This document shows positions 1 through 5,710 of a stretch of 7,533 bases of DNA, piece after piece. Positions within the stretch are counted from its first letter, which is position 1, and every line of letters begins with the position of its first letter. The DNA lies in the NCBI GenBank assembly GCA_910588635.1, contig CAJUPW010000047.1, forward strand, positions 1 to 7,533, in the 5' to 3' direction. The notes under the pieces are model-generated. The model was not told where the DNA came from. It made no database searches and was given only the letters and a program-made list of their open reading frames with translations. Source of the DNA: an uncultured Oscillospiraceae bacterium (GTDB lineage: Bacteria; Bacillota; Clostridia; Oscillospirales; Oscillospiraceae). A program made the translations under genes and the position numbers.

Positions 1-660
1 AATCATGCAGGTGTTCTCCGGGGTCAGGTTACAGTGGAGGGTAATCACGTCGGACCTGGCGTAGAGGGTGTCCAGGTCCACATACTCACCGATCTCCCGG
101 CCGGAGTCATTGGGGTACAGGTCATAGGCCAGCACCTTCATGCCCATGGCCTTGGCTATCCGCCCCTCGGTCTGGCCGATGCGGCCGAAGCCGATGATGC
201 CGATGGTCTTGCCCTCCAGCTCAATGAGGGGGTAGTCCCAATAGCACCAGTCGATGCAGCTGGCCCAGTTGCCGGCGTGGACAGAGGCGTCGTGATGGCC
301 GATGTGGTGGCATACCTCCAGCAGCAAGGCGATGGAGAACTGGCTTACGGAAGCGGTGCCGTAGGTGGGCACGTTGGTGACGGGGACGCCCTTCTCGGCT
401 GCATAGACGTAGTCCACCACATTGTAGCCGGTGGCCAGCATGGAAATCATCTTCATGCCGGGGCAGGCGTCGATGATCTTTTTTGTGATGGGGGTCTTGT
501 TGGTGAACACCACCTCCGCGTCTCCAATGCGGGCAATGGCCTCGTCCTCGTCGGTGAGGCTGGTACGGTCATAGACCGTCAGCTCCCCCAGCATGCCCAG
601 CTCATCCCAGCTCAGGTCGCCGGGATTTTCGGTATATCCGTCTAAAACCACGATTTTCAC
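1..660 (-). CDS. D-isomer-specific 2-hydroxyacid dehydrogenase, partial (C-terminus beyond the left edge)
   Basis: Leftward gene read from a GTG at 660-658; the first 220 codons are present. The start is chosen because GGGAGG (complement of 668-673) lies seven bases upstream and the reading frame opens directly as MKIVVLDGYT. The protein shows the family layout: an N-terminal catalytic half, then the NAD-binding Rossmann fold with GFGRIG at residues 157-162 and an acidic residue, D180, about 18 residues on, which usually means NADH preference. The family reduces 2-oxoacids to D-2-hydroxyacids, or the reverse, in the cytoplasm; members include hydroxypyruvate/glycerate dehydrogenase. Usual length is about 310-330 residues, so the catalytic Arg, Glu and His lie outside the window and substrate cannot be settled. 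It is divergent from the symporter/pxp unit and shares its 250-base control region, which suggests a linked role. Family assignment is firm; substrate is unknown. Confidence 0.9.
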   Translation of the reverse strand, partial: MKIVVLDGYTENPGDLSWDELGMLGELTVYDRTSLTDEDEAIARIGDAEVVFTNKTPITKKIIDACPGMKMISMLATGYNVVDYVYAAEKGVPVTNVPTYGTASVSQFSIALLLEVCHHIGHHDASVHAGNWASCIDWCYWDYPLIELEGKTIGIIGFGRIGQTEGRIAKAMGMKVLAYDLYPNDSGREIGEYVDLDTLYARSDVITLHCNLTPENTCMI

Positions 661-694
661 AGTAAAACCTCCCAATTCAAGTTTGGTGCTTTTG

Positions 695-723
695 AGTATA
701 GCACACGAAAAAAACCGGGGCAA
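695..723 (-). promoter_or_regulatory. Sigma-A-type promoter for the 2-hydroxyacid dehydrogenase
   Basis: Read on the minus strand, TTGCCC (723-718) and TATACT (700-695) are separated by 17 bases, and TG stands one base before the -10 box, giving an extended -10. The predicted start of transcription near 688 leaves a leader of about 28 bases before the GTG start. The boxes are visible; activity is inferred. Confidence 0.6.
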
Positions 724-763
724 ATAGATATTTTTTTGGTAACTTATTTAAAAAGCCAATATT

Positions 764-789
764 TGACGAAATGACGAAAAATCGTCATT
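764..789. promoter_or_regulatory. Operator-like inverted repeat between divergent promoters
   Basis: Perfect 8-base arms AATGACGA (770-777) and TCGTCATT (782-789) flank an AAAA spacer. A further TGACGA half-site at 764-769 is in direct repeat with the left arm, eight bases apart. The repeat centre is about 86 bases upstream of the predicted rightward start of transcription and about 91 upstream of the leftward one, a usual place for an activator that serves both sides. There is no T-run after either arm, so a terminator is unlikely. The binding protein is not encoded in the window and its family is not recognised. Confidence 0.5.
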
Positions 790-830
790 AAATATAAAAG
801 ATATAAATATACATCAATTAAATTATTCAT

Positions 831-859
831 TTTACCAAATGTGCTCCTTATGATATACT
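831..859 (+). promoter_or_regulatory. Sigma-A-type promoter for the symporter-pxpBCA unit
   Basis: TTTACC (831-836) and TATACT (854-859) are 17 bases apart, and the sequence upstream (about 788-830) is almost pure A/T, like an UP element. Predicted start of transcription is near 866, giving a leader of about 45 bases. The -35 box matches consensus at four of six positions. Confidence 0.6.
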
Positions 860-896
860 GCCATCAGCAAGACAAAGGCGCAGAAAATATCAAATT

Positions 897-902
897 AAGG
901 AG
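897..902 (+). promoter_or_regulatory. Ribosome binding site that fixes the symporter start
   Basis: AAGGAG lies eight bases before the ATG at 911. An in-frame GTG at 902 overlaps this site and has no site of its own, so the ATG is preferred. Confidence 0.8.
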
Positions 903-910
903 TGACAAAT

Positions 911-2242
911 ATGGGAGAAAAAGCACGTAAAAACTTTGTCAAGCGCATGATTGCCGGTTTGGTTCTGGGCGTGATCTGCGGCATCATCGCCAGCCTGGCC
1001 AAAACCTCCATGAACCCCGATACCTGGAACGTCATCAATATGATCTTCTTCCAGGACATCACCGTCAGCGCCGGGCGCAGCGCCCTGGGCCTGTTCTACA
1101 TTGTTCAGACTCTGTTTACCAACGCCCTGAAGCTGGCCATCGTCCCGATGGTGTTCTTCTCCATCATCATGTCGGTGTGCAGCATGAACGACATGCGCAA
1201 GCTGGGCCGCATCGCTGGCAAGACCATCGTCACCTTCGTTCTGTTCTACCTGGTGGCCTGCGTCTTTGCCGCTGTCGTCTCTGAGCTTGTCATCGGCATG
1301 GGTGTGTACCGCCCCTTCCAGGTGGATCAGGCCGCCGCCAGCGTCACCGAGATTGAGACCAGCAACATCCTGGTCACCATCGTCAACGCGGTGCCCGACA
1401 ACCTGATCTCCCCCATGACCTCCAACAACCGGATGCTGGCCGTTATCACCTGCGCGGTGGTGATCGGTGTGTGCATCGCCTCCATGGGCAGCAGGATCAC
1501 CGTGTTCAAGACCTTCTGCGACGAGGCCGGCCAGATCACCCAGAAGTTCCTGGACTTCCTCATCATCACCTGCTCCCCCATCTCCGTGTTCTGCATGGTC
1601 ACCCGCACCTTCGCCATCTACGGCATTGACCAGGTGAGCAACATCTTCTCCTACATCCTGGTCACTCTCATCACCCTGATTATCTACCTGCTGGTGGCCT
1701 ACCCCGCCGCCATCGGAGCCATCACCCGCTGCAACCCCTACATCTTTATGAAGAAGATGATTAAGGTGGCCATCATCGCCTTCGGCGCCGCCGCCTCCGC
1801 CCCCGCGCTGCCCCTGAATAAGGAGACCTGCGTGAAGGAGCTGGGCTGCAGCGAGGAGATCACCAATTTCGTCCTGCCCGTGGGTATGACCATCAACATG
1901 AACGGCACCGCTATTATGCACATCATCGGCGCCGCCTTCATCGCCACCTGCGCCGGCCTGGAGGTCACCCCTATGCACTATGCCACCATGACCTTGCTGG
2001 CCATCTGCGCCTCCATGGGCACTCCCGCCATTCCCGCCGCCGGCACTGTCATGCTGTACGCGGTGCTCACCGGCGCCGGCTTCGGCACCGAGCTGTGCAC
2101 TCTGATCTACTCACTGATTCTTGCCATGAACAAGCCCTGTGAGATGGTGCTGACCACCCTGAACGTAGTGGGCGACGCCGCCACCACCGTGATCGTGGCC
2201 AAGACCGAGAACGAGTTCGACGCCAAGGTGTACAACAGCTGA
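911..2242 (+). CDS. DAACS-family (SDF, GltP/DctA-like) cation:dicarboxylate/amino-acid symporter with divergent binding site
   Basis: A 443-residue polytopic membrane protein, the usual length for the family, which carries acidic or neutral amino acids or dicarboxylates inward with Na+ or H+. Hydrophobic helices run from about residue 10 through the C-terminus. The HP1 loop reads ASAPALPL (about 295-302), the TM7 motif NMNGT (329-333), and TM8 ends with NVVGD (418-422) and VAKTE. Aligned by eye on archaeal GltPh, TM8 keeps Thr398 (T415), Asn401 (N418) and Asp405 (D422). Asp394 becomes E411, and Arg397, which grips the substrate side-chain carboxylate, becomes L414. Asp312 of NMDGT becomes N331, and the Ser-rich loop retains one Ser (S296). 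This argues against ordinary glutamate/aspartate transport and for a neutral or cyclic substrate. It is the first gene of the unit with pxpBCA, so 5-oxoproline or a related lactam is the natural inferred cargo. Family is firm; cargo is inference. Confidence 0.92.
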   Translation: MGEKARKNFVKRMIAGLVLGVICGIIASLAKTSMNPDTWNVINMIFFQDITVSAGRSALGLFYIVQTLFTNALKLAIVPMVFFSIIMSVCSMNDMRKLGRIAGKTIVTFVLFYLVACVFAAVVSELVIGMGVYRPFQVDQAAASVTEIETSNILVTIVNAVPDNLISPMTSNNRMLAVITCAVVIGVCIASMGSRITVFKTFCDEAGQITQKFLDFLIITCSPISVFCMVTRTFAIYGIDQVSNIFSYILVTLITLIIYLLVAYPAAIGAITRCNPYIFMKKMIKVAIIAFGAAASAPALPLNKETCVKELGCSEEITNFVLPVGMTINMNGTAIMHIIGAAFIATCAGLEVTPMHYATMTLLAICASMGTPAIPAAGTVMLYAVLTGAGFGTELCTLIYSLILAMNKPCEMVLTTLNVVGDAATTVIVAKTENEFDAKVYNS

Positions 2243-2255
2243 TTCTGTCACGCTT

Positions 2256-2289
2256 CGCTCCCGCTCCCACCTGTCCGGGAGCGGGAGCG
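2256..2289 (+). other. Intercistronic hairpin between symporter and pxpB
   Basis: A perfect 13-base stem, CGCTCCCGCTCCC (2256-2268) with GGGAGCGGGAGCG (2277-2289), and an 8-base loop. It is very GC-rich and lies 13 bases after the symporter stop. The sequence after it is TAAAAATCAG with no T-run, so it is not a canonical intrinsic terminator. It may protect the 3' end of the symporter message or lower read-through into pxpB. Confidence 0.7.
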
Positions 2290-2306
2290 TAAAAATCAGT
2301 TTGGAT

Positions 2307-2311
2307 GGAGG
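2307..2311 (+). promoter_or_regulatory. Ribosome binding site that fixes the pxpB GTG start
   Basis: GGAGG lies eight bases before the GTG at 2320. The in-frame ATG at 2305 overlaps this site and is preceded by no purine-rich site, so it is not the likely start. Confidence 0.75.
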
Positions 2312-2319
2312 AAAAAGCT

Positions 2320-3048
2320 GTGTCTGACTACACGCTGCGCTATGTGGGCGATCAGGCCCTTCTGGTGGAGTTTGAAAACGAAATCAGCATGGAGGTCAAC
2401 CAGAAGGTCCGCGCCCTGAAATTTGATCTGGAGCAGAAAAAAATCCCCGGTGTGGGGGAGCTGGTCCCCACCTACCGGGCTCTGCTGATCCATTACGACC
2501 CCCTGAGAGCGGACCTGGACCGGCTGAAGGAAGCCGTCAAGACATCCGCCGCTAATATGGACCTGTCTCAGCTGCCCCGGGCCGTCGTGACGGAAATTCC
2601 CGTCCTTTACGAGGGGGAGTACGCCCTGGACCTGGAGGAGATCGCAAGGCTGGAGAACAAGACCCCGGAGGAGATTATCAAGATTCACAGCGGCAGCGAC
2701 TACTATGTGTACATGCTGGGATTCGCCCCCGGCCACCCCTACACCGCCCGGTTTGAAAACCATTTCTCCTTCAAGCGGCGGGAGACCCCACGGGTGCGCA
2801 TTCCCGGAGGCAGCATCGTGGTTCAGCTGGGGCTGAGCGACATCATTCCCTTCGACCAGCCTTGCGGCTGGAATATCATCGGCACCACCCCCATTCTGGC
2901 CTGCGACTATCGGAAGGAGAACCCCTTTCTGCTCAAGGCGGGCCAGTGGATCCGCCACGTCCCGGTGGACAAGGCGGAGTTCATGGAGATCAAACGGCAG
3001 GTGGAGCTGGGCGAGTACCAATGTAAAACCTGTGAGAGGGGGGTCTGA
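2320..3048 (+). CDS. pxpB: 5-oxoprolinase subunit PxpB (KipI / allophanate hydrolase subunit 1 family)
   Basis: A 242-residue cytoplasmic protein starting MSDYTLRYVGDQALLVEF, the typical opening of the KipI/AHS1 fold and normal in length. PxpB works with PxpA and PxpC to hydrolyse 5-oxoproline to glutamate with ATP. Family hallmarks seen: a His at residue 123 before the YVYMLGF stretch, the GFxPGxxY loop (134-141), TPRVRIPGGS and the GW(N)(I)IGxTP segment. Two conserved places are unusual: GFAPGHPY has His139 where most members have Phe, and PCGW replaces PGGW. The Bacillus homologue KipI also inhibits the sporulation kinase KinA, but the clustering with pxpC and pxpA argues for the metabolic role. 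It is followed by pxpC after only two bases. The family call is very sure; exact substrate less so. Confidence 0.92.
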   Translation: MSDYTLRYVGDQALLVEFENEISMEVNQKVRALKFDLEQKKIPGVGELVPTYRALLIHYDPLRADLDRLKEAVKTSAANMDLSQLPRAVVTEIPVLYEGEYALDLEEIARLENKTPEEIIKIHSGSDYYVYMLGFAPGHPYTARFENHFSFKRRETPRVRIPGGSIVVQLGLSDIIPFDQPCGWNIIGTTPILACDYRKENPFLLKAGQWIRHVPVDKAEFMEIKRQVELGEYQCKTCERGV

Positions 3049-3050
3049 CC

Positions 3051-4073
3051 GTGGGCTTTGTGACAGAAAATCCCGGCGTCCTCACCACCATTCAGGACGA
3101 GGGCCGGTACGGCTATGAGCAGTTCGGCATGTCTCCGGCGGGGCCTATGGATGGAACGGCATTCCGCACCGCCAACCTGCTGGTGGGCAACCCGGAGGGG
3201 GAGAGCGCCCTGGAGGCCACCGTGCTGGGTCCCACGCTGCGCTTTGACCAGGACAATGTGGTCGCCGTCACCGGGGCGGACATGGCCCCCATCCTCAACG
3301 GCCGGCCCTGTCCCATGTATCAGGCGGTAGCCGTCAAGGCGGGGGACCGGCTGGCGCTGGGGGCCGCCAAAACCGGCTGCCGGGCCTACATCGCCTTTGC
3401 CGGCGGGCTGGATGTCCCTCAGGTGATGGGCAGCCGGGCCACAGCGCTGCAAAACAAGGTGGGCGGCTTCCAGGGCCGTAAGCTGGCCAAGGGGGACAGC
3501 CTGGGCTTCCGGGCTCCAAATCCCGCCTTGCTTCTGCCCAGAACCGCCCCGGTCCCCGCTCACGCGGGGAGAGAGGTCGTCATCCGGGTTATCCTGGGAC
3601 CCCAGGACGACGCCTTTACGGAGGAGGGGGTCAGGACCTTCCTGTCCCAGCCCTACGCCGTCAGCAAGGACTTTGACCGGATGGGCTGCCGGCTGGAGGG
3701 GCCGGTCATCCGGCACAAGACCGACGGTAATATCATCTCCGACGGCATGGTCACCGGGGCCATCCAGGTGCCCACCTCGGGCCAGCCCATCATTATGCTG
3801 GCCGAGCGCCAGACCGTGGGAGGCTACACCAAGATTGCCACGGTGATCTCCGCCGACCTGCCTCTGGTAGGCCAGCGGAAAACGGGGGATGTGATCCGCT
3901 TCCAGGCGGTGAGCGTGGAGCAGGCCCACAGGGCCTGGCGGGATGCAAACCGGGAGCTGGAGGAGCTGAAGGTCCGGCTGGCTCAGCCTCAGCCGGCGCA
4001 GCCCGCAGGGACTTCTTATAGGGTTACTGTAAACGGCAAGAGCTACCTGGTCCAGGTAGTGAAGCATACATGA
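3051..4073 (+). CDS. pxpC: 5-oxoprolinase subunit PxpC (KipA / biotin-dependent carboxyltransferase AHS2 family)
   Basis: A 340-residue protein starting at a GTG two bases after the pxpB stop, with a G-rich ribosome site (GAGAGGGGGG, ending 3043) inside the end of pxpB; translational coupling is likely. It carries the AHS2 landmarks in order: TTIQDEGRYGYEQFG (12-26), SPAGPMD (28-34), ANLLVGNPEGESALE, VTGADMAPILNG, GCRAYIAFAGGLDVP, GSRAT and GGFQGR. PxpC pairs with PxpB in the ATP-dependent 5-oxoproline-opening complex; AHS1/AHS2 pairs also form parts of urea and allophanate enzymes. The C-terminus is odd: after a Pro/Gln/Ala linker (about 311-320) come 18 residues beginning YRVTVNGKSY that resemble the first strands of a biotin carboxyl carrier domain, then a stop. 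No Met-Lys-Met biotin site is present. Family is firm; the tail interpretation is tentative. Confidence 0.92.
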   Translation: MGFVTENPGVLTTIQDEGRYGYEQFGMSPAGPMDGTAFRTANLLVGNPEGESALEATVLGPTLRFDQDNVVAVTGADMAPILNGRPCPMYQAVAVKAGDRLALGAAKTGCRAYIAFAGGLDVPQVMGSRATALQNKVGGFQGRKLAKGDSLGFRAPNPALLLPRTAPVPAHAGREVVIRVILGPQDDAFTEEGVRTFLSQPYAVSKDFDRMGCRLEGPVIRHKTDGNIISDGMVTGAIQVPTSGQPIIMLAERQTVGGYTKIATVISADLPLVGQRKTGDVIRFQAVSVEQAHRAWRDANRELEELKVRLAQPQPAQPAGTSYRVTVNGKSYLVQVVKHT

Positions 4074-4080
4074 AAGCCAA

Positions 4081-4100
4081 AGCGGGGCGTACGCCCCGTT
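4081..4100 (+). other. Palindromic hairpin between pxpC and pxpA
   Basis: CGGGGCGTACGCCCCG (4083-4098) is a perfect 16-base palindrome, extended outward by a G-T and an A-T pair. It lies just before the pxpA ribosome site and has no T-run after it. It could form a short mRNA hairpin or bind a dimeric protein; the hairpin is more likely by position. Confidence 0.6.
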
Positions 4101-4109
4101 CCAGATGAA

Positions 4110-4115
4110 AAGGAG
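4110..4115 (+). promoter_or_regulatory. Ribosome binding site that fixes the pxpA start
   Basis: AAGGAG lies seven bases before the ATG at 4123. An in-frame ATG at 4105 precedes and overlaps this region without its own site, so the shorter protein is chosen; it also matches the family N-terminus (xxIDLNxDxGESFG). Confidence 0.8.
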
Positions 4116-4122
4116 TGGAACT

Positions 4123-4881
4123 ATGTATCAGATCGACCTGAACAGCGATATGGGCGAGAGCTTTGGCGCCTATAAAATCGGCAACGACGAGGGCATCCTG
4201 CCCTGCATCACCTCCGCCAACATCGCCTGCGGCTACCACGCCGGCGACCCCATGGTGATGGACAAGGTGGTCAAGAACGCCAAGGCCCAGGGAGTGGCCG
4301 TGGGAGCTCACCCCGGCTACCCGGACCTGATGGGCTTCGGCCGCCGGAAGATGGTGCTCAGCCCGGACGAAATTAAAAACTATATGAAGTACCAGATCGG
4401 CGCCCTGTGGGCCTTCGTCCACAGCAGCGGCATGAAGCTGCAGCATGTGGCCCCCCACGGCGCTCTGGGCAACCTGTGCCAGTATGACCGGGAGGTGTCC
4501 CGGGCCATCTGCGAGGCGGTGTATGAAATCGACCCGTCCATCATGATCTTCTACTGCGCCGGAGCGGTTCTGGGCGAGGAGGCCGAGAAGATGGGGTTAA
4601 AGACGGCGGCGGAAATCTTTGCCGACCGGGCCGTTCAGGACGACCTGAACCTAGTGCCCCGGAAGCAGCCCGGCGCCATGATTACCGACGAGAATCTGGC
4701 GGTGGAGCGGTGCATCCGAATGGTGAAGGAGGGAATGGTCACCACCATCACCGGCAAGGACGTGCCCATCCGGGGCGATACCCTGTGCGTCCATGGCGAC
4801 GGCCCCAAGGCGCTGGCCTTTGTGGAGCGTATCCGCAAGGCATTTCTGGACGAGGGCATCCAGATCAGGAACTTTCAGTGA
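4123..4881 (+). CDS. pxpA: 5-oxoprolinase subunit PxpA (LamB/YcsF family)
   Basis: A 252-residue cytoplasmic protein of normal family length. LamB/YcsF signatures are clear: IDLNSDMGESFG (4-15), SANIACGYHAGDP (31-43), GAHPGYPDLMGFGRR (61-75), HVAPHGALGN (108-117), LVPRKQPGA, and CVHGDGP near the end. PxpA is the subunit needed with PxpB and PxpC to open 5-oxoproline to glutamate at the cost of ATP. In E. coli PxpA the fourth motif reads HVKPHGMLYN; here Lys is Ala110 and Tyr is Gly116, which marks a different subgroup and may alter substrate. It is the last gene of the unit, 49 bases after pxpC with a palindrome between. Family is very sure; 5-oxoproline as substrate is the standard but unproven reading. 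Confidence 0.93.
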   Translation: MYQIDLNSDMGESFGAYKIGNDEGILPCITSANIACGYHAGDPMVMDKVVKNAKAQGVAVGAHPGYPDLMGFGRRKMVLSPDEIKNYMKYQIGALWAFVHSSGMKLQHVAPHGALGNLCQYDREVSRAICEAVYEIDPSIMIFYCAGAVLGEEAEKMGLKTAAEIFADRAVQDDLNLVPRKQPGAMITDENLAVERCIRMVKEGMVTTITGKDVPIRGDTLCVHGDGPKALAFVERIRKAFLDEGIQIRNFQ

Positions 4882-4899
4882 GTTTTTTCACGCACGGAA

Positions 4900-4925
4900 A
4901 AGGGACATCCGAAAGGATGTCCCTT
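4900..4925 (+). terminator. Probable terminator hairpin after pxpA
   Basis: An 11-base perfect stem, AAGGGACATCC (4900-4910) and GGATGTCCCTT (4915-4925), closed by a stable GAAA tetraloop, begins 18 bases after the pxpA stop. The + strand tail has only TT then CAGTCTGTC; on the minus strand the stem is followed by TTTTCC, so it may also act on leftward transcripts. Hairpin certain, termination probable. Confidence 0.6.
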
Positions 4926-5048
4926 CAGTCTGTCAAAAAACCTCGCCGCCGCGGCAGATCAACAGCAGAGATGACCCGTTTTGTCATCCCTTTTCAGATT
5001 GGTGTTGCCAAAAGCCGCTTCGTCAAGCCGTGCGTCAAAATATCCAAG

Positions 5049-5082
5049 GTGGGCAGCCATCCACTGGTGGATGACTGCCCAC
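5049..5082. other. Long imperfect hairpin downstream of the GNAT gene
   Basis: Arms GTGGGCAGCCATCCA (5049-5063) and TGGATGACTGCCCAC (5068-5082) pair over 15 positions with one C-A mismatch, around a CTGG loop. It lies 19 bases past the leftward GNAT stop and 167 bases past pxpA. Neither strand has an adjacent T-run, so it may be a poor terminator for GNAT or a remnant repeat. The rest of 4926-5101 contains no convincing gene; a weak GATGAC/GTCATC stem-loop (4970-4988, followed by CCTTTT) is the only other structure. Confidence 0.6.
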
Positions 5083-5101
5083 TAAACCGGAGGTTATATC
5101 A

Positions 5102-5575
5102 TCACAGACGACAAAGCATAATATATTCTTCCTCATTTTCGCCTACAATTTCAAATCCTGTTTTTTGATACATTCTCACAGCATAGTTTGTTTTTTGTAC
5201 AGCGAGTGATGCTTGTTTATATCCTCTGTCTTTCAGAATATGAAGCATTTTCTTCATCAAATTAGTTCCTATTCCAAATCCCCGATAATCTTTATATAAG
5301 GAAATGGCAAAGGACGGAGTGTGGTTATCTATATGTCCATAATCATTCATAATGCGTACCCAAACAGCACCGACAACTCTTTTATCAACCTCCGCAACCA
5401 AGCCTATATCGTCTTTTTTCTTACCAAAATCGGCTATATATACCTGCAATTTTGGCTGATTGATAATTGATTTAGGTGGTGCAGGTACTCCCTCCGGCAC
5501 AAAGATGGCATTGTATAAAAATTCTTGAAGTAAGCCATCTTCTCCCTCTAATAGTGTTCTAATATGATAATTCAT
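5102..5575 (-). CDS. GNAT-family N-acetyltransferase
   Basis: Leftward gene for 157 residues, a usual size for a single GNAT domain. The start is the ATG at 5575 because GGGAGGG (complement of 5580-5586) lies four bases upstream and a strong promoter lies just beyond; the open frame continues upstream to 5722 but that part overlaps the promoter. The acetyl-CoA-binding motif A is seen as KDYRGFGIGTNLMKKML, followed by a typical C-terminal half (YAVRMYQKTGFEIVGENEEEY). The acceptor is unknown; the order of motifs resembles GNATs that act on small molecules or protein N-termini. Base composition and codons are clearly AT-rich against the GC-rich pxp genes, suggesting recent gain. It points toward pxpA (convergent) and is divergent from the VOC gene. 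Confidence 0.88.
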   Translation of the reverse strand: MNYHIRTLLEGEDGLLQEFLYNAIFVPEGVPAPPKSIINQPKLQVYIADFGKKKDDIGLVAEVDKRVVGAVWVRIMNDYGHIDNHTPSFAISLYKDYRGFGIGTNLMKKMLHILKDRGYKQASLAVQKTNYAVRMYQKTGFEIVGENEEEYIMLCRL

Positions 5576-5579
5576 AATT

Positions 5580-5586
5580 CCCTCCC
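5580..5586 (-). promoter_or_regulatory. Ribosome binding site that fixes the GNAT start
   Basis: GGGAGGG on the minus strand, four bases before the ATG at 5575; upstream in-frame ATG codons have no comparable site and lie upstream of the predicted transcription start. Confidence 0.75.
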
Positions 5587-5608
5587 ACAGCCGGGATTTG
5601 TTGAGCCG

Positions 5609-5637
5609 ATTATAGCATAAGATTCCTATTATATCAA
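5609..5637 (-). promoter_or_regulatory. Strong sigma-A promoter for the GNAT gene
   Basis: On the minus strand TTGATA (5637-5632) and TATAAT (5614-5609) are 17 bases apart, with TG one base before the -10 box. Predicted start of transcription is near 5602, leaving a leader of about 27 bases with the ribosome site inside it. Confidence 0.75.
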
Positions 5638-5686
5638 TGTACTTTTGTAGAAACTGCCGAAGGTATATCCCAGCAACACCTTCCTT

Positions 5687-5710
5687 AAAAGGGACTTTTT
5701 GTCCGTTTTT
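5687..5710 (+). terminator. Weak terminator-like stem before the VOC promoter
   Basis: AAAA-G-GGAC (5687-5695) can pair with GTCC-G-TTTT (5701-5709) around TTTTT, with one G-G mismatch, and T residues continue to 5712. It would shield the VOC unit from upstream rightward transcription. The GC part of the stem is only four pairs, so support is low. Confidence 0.25.

Noticed and set aside
34..645. Rightward open frame over the left edge
   Set aside because: Antisense shadow of the 2-hydroxyacid dehydrogenase, whose Rossmann motif and ribosome site lie on the minus strand.
661..910. Riboswitch or structured leader upstream of the symporter
   Set aside because: The predicted leader is only about 45 bases and shows no known aptamer pattern; the notable structure lies upstream of the promoter and reads as DNA operator.
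890..1978. Long leftward open frame (362 codons) antisense to the symporter
   Set aside because: Low-complexity His/Asp/Gly-rich translation with no fold; it mirrors third-position GC of the real symporter gene.
2907..4067. Leftward open frame of 386 codons antisense to pxpC
   Set aside because: Composition artefact of GC-rich codons; no ribosome site or recognisable motif, while the + strand gene is unmistakable PxpC.
4900..5082. CRISPR-like or tandem repeats in the hairpin-rich spacer
   Set aside because: The hairpins differ from each other in sequence and show no regular repeat-spacer pattern.
4710..5168. Rightward open frame running out of pxpA across the 4882-5101 spacer
   Set aside because: Overlaps pxpA in another frame, has no ribosome site, crosses the hairpins and runs antisense into the GNAT end.
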